From Nitrospirota bacterium (GTDB lineage Bacteria > Nitrospirota_A > Leptospirillia > Leptospirillales > Leptospirillaceae): DNA of 13,400 nt. Positions 6,213 through 12,071 of the stretch are shown piece after piece (position 1 is the first letter of the stretch; each line of letters starts with the position of its first letter). A model generated the notes under the pieces. That model searched no databases. It saw only the letters and a program-made list of their open reading frames with translations, and was not told the origin of the DNA. The translations under genes were made by a program, and so were the position numbers. The stretch is from NCBI GenBank assembly GCA_027415455.1, contig DAIBSV010000040.1, positions 1 through 13,400 on the forward strand. Direction: 5' to 3'.

Positions 6213-7385
6213 GTGGATGAAATCAACATGCATGCCGAATCGGTTCCCCTATTGCGGCCTGGCGTGAAAGAAGTGATGGAAAGGTCGTGCCATGATCCCG
6301 TTCTGGCAACGGCCCGACACAGAAATGGGCTTCACGCCTCTGAGAGGCTTGAGAAAGCTCGTGAGCATGTGGCCGACTACCTGGGATGTGAATCCTCTGA
6401 GGTGGTCTTTGTCTCCTCGGGCTCGGAAGCGAATACATGGGCCCTTTCCGGGGTCCGATTCCCAGGTGGGGGGTCGGCAGATCATATTCTGATTTCACCC
6501 CTGGAGCATGTGTCCATCGTCAACGCGGCCCGTTTCCTTCAGGAACAGAGGGGGACAAAGGTGGCGTTTCTGTCGCTTGACGGGAATGGCCATGTCGACC
6601 TGGAGGCGCTGAAGAGTCGTTGGCCCGGAGGAAGGGTGATCGTTTCTGTTCAGCGCGTCAACCCGGAGACTGGGCATGTGCAGGCGATCGACGAGATCGG
6701 GAAATTCGTCCGGTCGCAGGGAGGGATTTTTCATACTGATTTTGTTGCGGCCGAAGGGTGGGAACTGCCGAATTTTGCGGGACGCCCCTTCGATCTGCTG
6801 ACCCTCTCGTCCGCCTCTATCGGAGGTCCGTCCGGCATATCGGTCCTTTGCATCCGGCGCGGTGTCCGCATGGTCCCGTTGATTCATGGGGGGGCGCAGG
6901 AAGAGGGGCGGCGAGGGGGGACGCAGCCGGTTTTTCTTGCGGAAGGTCTGGCGGAGGCGGTCCGCCATGCAGTCCATCATGCTGTTCGGGAAAAAAAATG
7001 CCTGGAGGAACTTGACCGGCTTCTGGTCCAGAAGGTCCGTTCCGATTTTTCACGATTAACATTTGTCGGGGATAACAGTGTGCGCCGGCCGGGAATCATC
7101 AACCTTCTTCTTCCGGGCTTTGATGGCCAGGCCCTGCTGTCCCTCATGGACCGGGACCGGGTGATCGTTGGAACGGGATCCAGCTGTTCCTCCCAGTCTC
7201 TTAAAGTGTCTCATGTTCTAACTGCCTTGGGGTTTTCTTCTCGTGAAGGGCAGGGATCCGTCGTCGTTTCACTTGGTTGGTGGAATCAGCCTTCGGATGT
7301 CGAGCCATGGGCCCATTCCCTTTCAAAGGCAGTCAGGGCTCTGGCCGGTCTGGGAGGATCATCCGGAACGGTCTTCAAGGGGTAA
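6213..7385 (+). CDS. NifS/IscS-like class V aminotransferase lacking the PLP lysine
   Basis: A 390-residue protein of the cysteine desulfurase family (type I, NifS/IscS; usual length about 390-405). Those enzymes take sulfur from cysteine as a persulfide for Fe-S clusters and thiolated molecules. Preserved marks: SSGSEANTWALSG at 68-80 (phosphate loop), the ring-stacking His99 in PLEHV, NPETG at 150-154, the PLP aspartate Asp176 in HTD, LIHGGAQEEGRRGGTQ at 223-238, and the sulfur-accepting Cys325 in GTGSSCSS. The segment that should read SAHK-IYGPKG reads SSASIGGPSG at 199-208, so the Schiff-base lysine is Ser202. The active-site Gln is Ala179 and the N-terminal DNNATTP block is MHAESVP. GTG at 6213 is chosen because GGAGG lies 7 nt upstream. 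The frame is intact, so it is probably a pseudoenzyme or one with altered chemistry. It heads an operon with the SDR and dioxygenase genes. Confidence 0.9.
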   Translation: MDEINMHAESVPLLRPGVKEVMERSCHDPVLATARHRNGLHASERLEKAREHVADYLGCESSEVVFVSSGSEANTWALSGVRFPGGGSADHILISPLEHVSIVNAARFLQEQRGTKVAFLSLDGNGHVDLEALKSRWPGGRVIVSVQRVNPETGHVQAIDEIGKFVRSQGGIFHTDFVAAEGWELPNFAGRPFDLLTLSSASIGGPSGISVLCIRRGVRMVPLIHGGAQEEGRRGGTQPVFLAEGLAEAVRHAVHHAVREKKCLEELDRLLVQKVRSDFSRLTFVGDNSVRRPGIINLLLPGFDGQALLSLMDRDRVIVGTGSSCSSQSLKVSHVLTALGFSSREGQGSVVVSLGWWNQPSDVEPWAHSLSKAVRALAGLGGSSGTVFKG

Positions 7386-7397
7386 GAAGGAGTGTCC

Positions 7398-8282
7398 ATG
7401 GGAGCTATCGCGATCATCGGAGGAACCGGATTCATCGGTCGATATCTTTTATCAGCAATCGAAAAGGAAGGGAAGAAAGAATTACGGGTCCTCTCCCGGA
7501 ATCCATCCAAAGAGAGTGTTGCCGGGATTTCCTGGAGAAAATTCGATGTCGCAAGGCCGGAGTCTTTCGAAAGTGCGCTGGAGAATTGTGACCTCGTTTA
7601 TTATCTTCCGGGAATTTTGGCGGAGACCCGGGACCAGAAATACGAGGACATCCATTACAGGGGAGTGGTCGAATCCCTCAGGATCCTTGCCCGTAATCCT
7701 CCATCCCGCTTCATCCACGTCAGCGCCATCGGAGCGGCGATCAATGCTCCGAGTGCCTACCACAGAACCAAGAAAAAGGCGGAGGAGGCCGTTGCCTCCT
7801 CCGGAATTCCTTTTACGATCGTGCGACCTTCCCTCGTTTTCGGGGATGGGGACAAGTCGATCAACCAGTTCATCACCTTTGGCCGCACCCTTCACGTTCT
7901 GCCCATGATTGGGCCCGGAACGGCCAGGATTCAGCCCGTTTTCGCAGGGGATCTCGCCTCCATTCTCGCCCGCATTCCGGACCGACCAGAGATGGCAGGA
8001 AAGATCCTCGAAGTGGCAGGACCACGCATTTATACCTATCGGGAAATGATGGAGTCCATCCGAAAAAGTCTTCACCTGAAAGCGCCTATCCTTGCGGCTC
8101 CGGTGGCCGCGATGATGGCCTCTGGTGTGATCCAGAAACTGCTTCTTCCCAAGCCGTTTCTGACTCCCGATGTCATTCGGATGGCGCTTTCCGACAATGT
8201 CGCACAACGCAATTCGGCCGTAACGGATTTTGGAATGAACCTCATTTCGCTCGAGTCCTGGCTGGAATCGAAGGGGATCTGA
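7398..8282 (+). CDS. Atypical SDR, NAD(P)-binding (NDUFA9-like)
   Basis: A Rossmann-fold protein of 294 residues from the atypical short-chain dehydrogenase group that includes complex I subunit NDUFA9 and related sugar- or quinone-linked proteins. The nucleotide motif GGTGFIG is at 8-14, Asp50 (KFDV) is in the adenine-side position, and Ser109 (HVSAIGA), Tyr121 and Lys125 (YHRTK) form a possible catalytic triad, followed by IVRPSLVFGDGD. The pattern VFAGDLA in the second half is typical of NDUFA9-like proteins. I chose the ATG at 7398 because AAGGAG lies 5 nt upstream of it; an in-frame GTG at 7392 overlaps that ribosome site. It starts 12 nt after the NifS-like gene and its TGA overlaps the next ATG. 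It could support a quinone or respiratory function, or a redox step linked to the dioxygenase; the substrate is unknown. Confidence 0.9.
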   Translation: MGAIAIIGGTGFIGRYLLSAIEKEGKKELRVLSRNPSKESVAGISWRKFDVARPESFESALENCDLVYYLPGILAETRDQKYEDIHYRGVVESLRILARNPPSRFIHVSAIGAAINAPSAYHRTKKKAEEAVASSGIPFTIVRPSLVFGDGDKSINQFITFGRTLHVLPMIGPGTARIQPVFAGDLASILARIPDRPEMAGKILEVAGPRIYTYREMMESIRKSLHLKAPILAAPVAAMMASGVIQKLLLPKPFLTPDVIRMALSDNVAQRNSAVTDFGMNLISLESWLESKGI

Positions 8283-9052
8283 TGGGGTTGCTTCCTGTCG
8301 GCTTTGTATCCCATGGTGCGCCTCTCTCTCTCGAAGACACGGAATGGCGCGAGAGTCTCGGCCTGTGGGGAAAATCGATCGGACAAGTGAAGGCGATCCT
8401 TGTCCTTTCGGCCCATTGGGTCACGTCGCATCCCATGATCGGTCCCCTTGATCCCGTTCCCCTCATCTATGATTTCTGGGGCTTTCCTGAGCGTTTCTAT
8501 CAATTGACCTACCCCTCTCCCGTTTCCCCGGAGCTTGGGAGAAGACTCGCTTCCATGCCAGGCTTAGAAGATCTGCGTCCAATCCCCTCCCGGGGTCTCG
8601 ATCATGGGATGTGGGTTCCTCTTGCGGGACTGTTTCCCGAGGGGAAAATTCCCGTATTGGGTCTTTCTCTTCCTGGGTTCTCTCCGGAAAAACTGTACGC
8701 GTTGGGAAAAAGCCTCGCTCCGTTACGGGAGGAGGGGATCCTTTTTCTCGCCAGTGGTGGCATGACTCACAATCTCGGTGAATTGGATCCGAATCTCCAT
8801 GCTCCCCCCAGACCCTGGGCTCTCTCCTTCGACCAATGGGTGGCGGAGGCTCTCTCAAAGAGTGATATTTCTTCACTTCTTGATTTTGAAACGCGCGCCC
8901 CCCATCCCCGAAAGTCCCACCCGACCCTCGAGCACTTTGCCCCGCTGTTCGTTGCTCTGGGAGCGGCGGAAGGGTATTCCCGGGTGACATTTCCCGTGAC
9001 GGGATTTCGTTGGGGAAGCTTGTCTCTTCGATCGGTCCAGTTCGATGGCTGA
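8282..9052 (+). CDS. DODA-type extradiol ring-opening dioxygenase (LigB/YgiD-like)
   Basis: Soluble non-heme metal dioxygenase family protein of 256 residues, the normal size for the DODA/YgiD group, whose members cleave catecholic rings such as DOPA. Family blocks are in order: FVSHGAP at 8-14, VLSAHW at 41-46, IYDFWGFPERFYQLTYPSP at 62-80, GLDHGMWVPL at 105-114, SGGMTHNL at 158-165 and HPTLEHFAPLFVALGA at 213-228. Metal or active-site histidines visible are His11, His45, His108, His163 and His218. Its ATG overlaps the SDR stop (TGATG), so the two are translationally coupled. The E. coli homologue YgiD acts on DOPA in vitro, but the natural substrate of bacterial members is mostly unknown, and no aromatic degradation genes are nearby apart from the dienelactone-hydrolase-family gene in another unit. 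Confidence 0.93.
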   Translation: MGLLPVGFVSHGAPLSLEDTEWRESLGLWGKSIGQVKAILVLSAHWVTSHPMIGPLDPVPLIYDFWGFPERFYQLTYPSPVSPELGRRLASMPGLEDLRPIPSRGLDHGMWVPLAGLFPEGKIPVLGLSLPGFSPEKLYALGKSLAPLREEGILFLASGGMTHNLGELDPNLHAPPRPWALSFDQWVAEALSKSDISSLLDFETRAPHPRKSHPTLEHFAPLFVALGAAEGYSRVTFPVTGFRWGSLSLRSVQFDG

Positions 9053-9062
9053 GATCCTTAAC

Positions 9063-9092
9063 TTGAAGCGGGACAGAAAAATCGGATAGAAT
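9063..9092 (+). promoter_or_regulatory. Sigma-70-type promoter for the glutaredoxin-CbtB unit
   Basis: TTGAAG (9063-9068) and TAGAAT (9087-9092) are separated by 18 bp. They match the -35 and -10 consensus at 4/6 and 5/6. The start site would be near 9099, giving a leader of about 60 nt. The site is in the only sizeable gap between the dioxygenase and the glutaredoxin genes. Confidence 0.55.
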
Positions 9093-9157
9093 GAGCCATC
9101 CTGACCTCGTCTGGATGAAGCGAATCAGTCTGAAAATAAGGACGGAAAGGGAAAAAC

Positions 9158-9514
9158 ATGAGCGAATCAAAGAGCATCTCGATCCGCGCCTACCTCAAGC
9201 CCTCATGCGGGTGGAGTCGAGGAGTGCGTGCGGTTTTTGCGAAATACAACCTCCCATTCGAGGATATCAATATCATTGCGAGCGTCGAAGCCTACAGCGA
9301 AATGGTCAGAAAGTCCGGACAGCGTCTCTCCCCTTGCGTTGAGATCGATGGATCCATGCTGGCCGATGTGAGTGGCGAGGAGGTTGAGGCCTATCTCCTG
9401 TCCAAGGGGATGGTCAAGCCGGTGGCCTCCAGCGACAATACCCCTCTTGATAGGGGGTGTCATGACGGGGAGCCGGTCGAGATGGGGTCGTGGAAGGGGA
9501 ACGGGGGAGCTTAA
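9158..9514 (+). CDS. Glutaredoxin-like protein with CGWS active site
   Basis: Thioredoxin-fold protein of 118 residues. The N-terminal strand ends in AYLKPSCGWS at 11-20, with Lys14 and Cys17 in the places of the glutathione-binding lysine and nucleophile. The motif CGWS resembles the monothiol CGFS glutaredoxins that carry Fe-S clusters or glutathione, not the CPxC dithiol type. The cis-proline Pro59 sits in LSPCVEIDG, directly followed by an extra Cys60, and ADVSGEEVEAYL at 69-80 is the glutathione-contact helix region. A tail of about 30 residues beyond the fold has a further Cys101 and ends in a Gly-rich stretch. AGGGA precedes the ATG by 6 nt. The CbtB-like gene follows after about 40 nt and both likely share the promoter at 9063-9092. 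Redox or Fe-S trafficking is likely; the extra cysteines could permit a disulfide mechanism. Confidence 0.88.
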   Translation: MSESKSISIRAYLKPSCGWSRGVRAVFAKYNLPFEDINIIASVEAYSEMVRKSGQRLSPCVEIDGSMLADVSGEEVEAYLLSKGMVKPVASSDNTPLDRGCHDGEPVEMGSWKGNGGA

Positions 9515-9556
9515 AAGTTCATCCCCGGGAATCATTCATAATTTTGAAAGGTTTGC

Positions 9557-9763
9557 ATGATGAGCGAGGTAAAGGTAGTGCCGGTTGTTGGAGTCGAAGG
9601 TGTATCCGGATCCCGGGTGGCTTGGTGGCAGGTTTTGACGGCCGTCAGTTTTTTGCTGTGGATCCCCGTGACTCTCTATCTTCTTCTCTTCGCCCCGTTG
9701 CCGATGGTTCATGACATGGTCCATCCGGTTCGCCATGCCTTCAGCTTTGTGATGTGCCACTAA
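9557..9763 (+). CDS. cbtB: CbtB-like small membrane protein (cobalt transporter subunit family)
   Basis: A 68-residue protein with one clear membrane helix at about 23-46 (WWQVLTAVSFLLWIPVTLYLLLF), preceded by a short cytoplasmic segment. The last 25 residues form the CbtB hallmark: FAPLPMVHDMVHPVRHAFSFVMCH has metal-suited His52, His56, His60 and a terminal Cys-His pair, matching the usual pattern of H-x3-H-x2-RH and a final CH. CbtB normally works with a multi-helix CbtA, thought to import cobalt for cobalamin, and the pair is often under a B12 riboswitch. Here no cbtA follows and I see no riboswitch-like B12 box in the short upstream gap. AAGG precedes the first of two adjacent ATG codons. 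It is either an orphan or acts with a CbtA encoded elsewhere. The B12-type radical SAM gene 2.3 kb away gives a loose functional link. Confidence 0.82.
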   Translation: MMSEVKVVPVVGVEGVSGSRVAWWQVLTAVSFLLWIPVTLYLLLFAPLPMVHDMVHPVRHAFSFVMCH

Positions 9764-9779
9764 TCGTCAATCATTCCAG

Positions 9780-9816
9780 TAAAACGGTGGAAATCTAATA
9801 GATTTCCACCGTTTTA
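9780..9816. terminator. Perfect 17-bp hairpin, bidirectional terminator
   Basis: Bases 9780-9796 and 9800-9816 are exact reverse complements around a 3-base loop AAT. The stem has GC in the middle and A4/T4 at its ends, so both strands would carry a U-run, suiting a bidirectional rho-independent terminator. It would end the glutaredoxin-CbtB transcript on the plus strand, and the carbonic anhydrase transcript on the minus strand. The tRNA-Arg gene begins only 11 nt after it. Confidence 0.88.
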
Positions 9817-9827
9817 TCCTTGCTATC

Positions 9828-9904
9828 GCGCTCGTAGCTCAGTCGGATAGAGCAACAGCCTTCTAAGCTGTGGGTCGCTGGTTCGATTCCAGCCGGGCGC
9901 ACCA
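9828..9904 (+). tRNA. tRNA-Arg (anticodon UCU)
   Basis: A complete 77-nt cloverleaf with encoded CCA. Acceptor GCGCTCG pairs with CGGGCGC (one T-G pair), the D arm is GCTC/GAGC, the anticodon arm ACAGC/GCTGT surrounds CTTCTAA with anticodon TCT, and the T arm is GCTGG/CCAGC around TTCGATT. The anticodon reads AGA and AGG arginine codons. No room for a full promoter exists between it and the hairpin at 9780-9816. Confidence 0.97.
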
Positions 9905-9930
9905 TATGTCTAAACTTGTGAAAAGCGTCT

Positions 9931-10512
9931 CTAGGATTTTTTCCCAGCCTTCATGGCCGCCGGAACCTCCACCAGCCGTCCCGTTTTGACGTCATAATAG
10001 AATCCGTATATCGGAATCCGTGCGGGCACGAGGGGTGAACGTCTGATTCTTTCCACATCTTCCAGCACGGACTTTTCCAGGTTCTTGAAGGTCAGAAAGT
10101 TCAGGTAGTCCGCTTCCTGTGATCCCGGACCCTTTCCGTGGTCTTCCCATCCTTTCGGCCCTATGCTTGCGGTATCTAGGCTTTTCGAGAGGAGATTTCT
10201 CATAACATCATCATCGAAGAGCATCATGCCGCAATCCGAATGATGGATGACGAACCACTCCTTCGTTCCGAGCAGCTTGTAGGAGATGACGAGGCTGCGA
10301 ATGGCATCGTCACTGGCCCTACCTCCGGCATTTCTGATGACATGGGCATCGCCCTCCGAAAGACCCGCCATCTTGGCCGGATCGATCCGGGCGTCCATGC
10401 ACGTCAGAATGGCGAATTGTCGACCAGGAGGGAGGGGAAGTTCTCCCTTCTTGCCAAAATCTGAGGAATAGGCCTTGTTCGCTGAAAGAACGTCATCGAG
10501 AACCTTGCTCAT
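9931..10512 (-). CDS. Beta-carbonic anhydrase
   Basis: Zinc enzyme of 193 residues interconverting CO2 and bicarbonate, cytoplasmic (no signal peptide). The zinc ligands are Cys38 and Asp40-Arg42 dyad in TCMDARID, and His91 with Cys94 in HHSDCG; NAGGR at 61-65 is the conserved active-site strand. The protein is of the smaller beta-type clade (compare 190-220 residues). I chose ATG at 10512 because GGGAGG lies 4 nt upstream; the longer in-frame start at 10539 would place that site inside the coding region. The gene is downstream of the EAL gene on the same strand (gap about 115 nt) and ends 27 nt from tRNA-Arg. In an autotroph it would supply bicarbonate to carboxylases or adjust internal pH. 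Function is firm, physiological role inferred. Confidence 0.94.
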   Translation of the reverse strand: MSKVLDDVLSANKAYSSDFGKKGELPLPPGRQFAILTCMDARIDPAKMAGLSEGDAHVIRNAGGRASDDAIRSLVISYKLLGTKEWFVIHHSDCGMMLFDDDVMRNLLSKSLDTASIGPKGWEDHGKGPGSQEADYLNFLTFKNLEKSVLEDVERIRRSPLVPARIPIYGFYYDVKTGRLVEVPAAMKAGKKS

Positions 10513-10628
10513 GGATCCTCCCGCAATTGAAGGTGGCAATCTTCAAAATCACCGCGTCCTCATTCCGTGCATGAAAGCCTTTCCATGGTACCACTAATCC
10601 AGAAGGAGTCCATGGTCAGACCTATGCT

Positions 10629-11885
10629 TCAGAGGGAAATCCTTTGCGAAAGGAGAGGCCAGTCGAGATCGAGACAGTGGACCCGAATCGGTCCCGTCGC
10701 ATTGACCGCGAGGGAGATGGTCCGGCACACATGGACCCCGGTTGTGGAGAGATAGGGCTCCGAAATATGGACATGACCAAAATGGCCCATGGCATGCCGG
10801 AAATAGGCCCGATGGGACCAGTTGGCACGAGAAGTATCCATAAGGGGACGAAACCGGTGGTCGACCCCTCCGAAGGAGAGGCGGTCCATATTGACCCCGA
10901 CCTGTTGGCCTTTGTCGTCGAGGATGAAATAGCGAACAACACACGGATAGTCGGAGAAGAGGCCGTCCAGGGTCATTTTTTGCCGCTTGTCCGGAGTCGA
11001 ATCGACAAGGGAATAAAATCGTTCGAGTATTTTTGAAAATGCGAGGGAGTCTTTTTGGGGGGGATCGGCATTTTGGATGTCTTCGAGAAGCCGTTCGAAT
11101 TGAAATCCGGTGGCAATGTCCGGGTGAATTTCCGGTCGTCCGAAATGAAATCCTTGCACGAAATCGGTCTCGGTTTCCAGCGCGATCCGCCCTTCTTCCG
11201 GACTTTCTATCCCCTCGATCAGGCAAAGCGAGCCTGAGGCGCGAACAAGAGAAACCATTTCTGGCATGAGTCTGCGCACATCCATGCTTTTGGATGCATG
11301 CAGGATCATGCTGCGGTCAATTTTTACGATTTCAGGCTTGATCGACCAGATCCGGTCGAAGTTGGAATGTCCCGACCCGAAGTCATCGATCGCGATCAGT
11401 GTTCCGCAATCCCGATAATAAGCCGCTGCTTCCGTCAACAAGGACTTTTCATCAATTGCGGACTCGAGGATTTCGACGACCAGTTTTTGGGGATCGACTC
11501 CGGTCCATTCGAGAATTTCTTGGAAAAATCGACCGAATTTTCGGCCTGAAGTGGCCGCTTTGGGGTCTACGTTCAAAAATAGCCAAAGAGGGTCGGGAAA
11601 AATGCGGCTGAAGTTGAGAAGATGGATCGTTCGAAGGAGACGATCAAGGAAGACGGTCTCCTCAAGCGTTGTTGCAGAAGGGAATATGTCACGGGGGAGA
11701 AGGGGGGTTCCCTGGTGATTCACGCCACGTGCCAGGGCTTCGACGCCGACTATTCTTCTTTGTGCAACCGCGAAGACGGGCTGGAAGACTGTTTCAAGGG
11801 TCATCCCCTTCCAAATGGCCTTCGAGCGCCCCTCATCAGACCGGATCGAAGCGATGATCCGATGCGTCATTTCGCTTTGTTTCAA
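10629..11885 (-). CDS. EAL-domain c-di-GMP phosphodiesterase with YkuI_C-like sensor tail
   Basis: Cytoplasmic 418-residue protein that probably hydrolyses c-di-GMP to pGpG. The EAL domain spans about 20-265 and keeps the residues needed for catalysis: Glu49 in EALAR, Asn105 in LNVDP, Glu138 in VVEIL, Asp167-Asp168 in DDFGSG, Lys188 in VKIDR, Glu224 in EGIES and Gln244 in QGFHFG. The C-terminal region, about 285-415, has a PAS/Cache-like pattern (VVRYFILDDKGQQV, SHRAYFRHA, ISEPYLSTTG, then a last strand DLDWP) as in the sensor tail of Bacillus YkuI, which has a similar overall length. No membrane helix is visible. TTG at 11885 is used because AGGGA lies 5 nt upstream; the next Met (11870) has no ribosome site. 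It is divergent from the radical SAM gene and precedes carbonic anhydrase. Confidence 0.9.
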   Translation of the reverse strand: MKQSEMTHRIIASIRSDEGRSKAIWKGMTLETVFQPVFAVAQRRIVGVEALARGVNHQGTPLLPRDIFPSATTLEETVFLDRLLRTIHLLNFSRIFPDPLWLFLNVDPKAATSGRKFGRFFQEILEWTGVDPQKLVVEILESAIDEKSLLTEAAAYYRDCGTLIAIDDFGSGHSNFDRIWSIKPEIVKIDRSMILHASKSMDVRRLMPEMVSLVRASGSLCLIEGIESPEEGRIALETETDFVQGFHFGRPEIHPDIATGFQFERLLEDIQNADPPQKDSLAFSKILERFYSLVDSTPDKRQKMTLDGLFSDYPCVVRYFILDDKGQQVGVNMDRLSFGGVDHRFRPLMDTSRANWSHRAYFRHAMGHFGHVHISEPYLSTTGVHVCRTISLAVNATGPIRVHCLDLDWPLLSQRISL

Positions 11886-12071
11886 GGTCGTCCCTGTTCT
11901 CCAGAAATTAAAATGACTCGAATTTATTTTGCATCAATCCTGGCTGGATGTCGATTGACTACGATTTGAGTGCGAACTATAGTTAAGACGTCAGCTTCAG
12001 GATAGAGAAAGCGTTACTCTTACGAATTCTCTGGATATGGTGTCTTGAAAGATCGAGGAAAGGAGTTAGAG
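11886..12071. other. Divergent control region between the EAL and radical SAM genes
   Basis: No reading frame is supported here. On the plus strand it holds the promoter at 11955-11983 and the radical SAM leader. On the minus strand the AGGGA ribosome site of the EAL gene is present, but no convincing minus-strand promoter was found. An AAGACGTC palindrome-containing stretch at about 11985-11992 lies at the expected start site. Confidence 0.5.
11955..11983 (+). promoter_or_regulatory. Strong sigma-70-type promoter for the radical SAM gene
   Basis: TTGACT (11955-11960) and TATAGT (11978-11983) are 17 bp apart, each a 5/6 match to consensus with ideal spacing. The start site would be near 11990, leaving a leader of about 82 nt before the ATG at 12072. 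A weak inverted repeat (AGAGAA at 12004 and TTCTCT at 12027) lies in the leader. Confidence 0.75.

Noticed and set aside
7482..8207. Minus-strand frame of 241 codons opposite the SDR gene
   Set aside because: The SDR reading on the plus strand has GGTGFIG, YxxxK and a good ribosome site; the opposite frame is a shadow caused by GC-rich codon usage.
9436..9462. ACCCC/GGGGT hairpin near the end of the glutaredoxin gene
   Set aside because: It lies inside the coding region without a U-run and is weak compared with the real terminator at 9780-9816.
9515..9556. Possible B12 riboswitch ahead of the CbtB-like gene
   Set aside because: Only about 42 nt lie between the genes and no B12-box-like sequence is visible there; a cobalamin riboswitch needs far more sequence. 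The leader of the radical SAM gene (11984-12071) likewise shows none.
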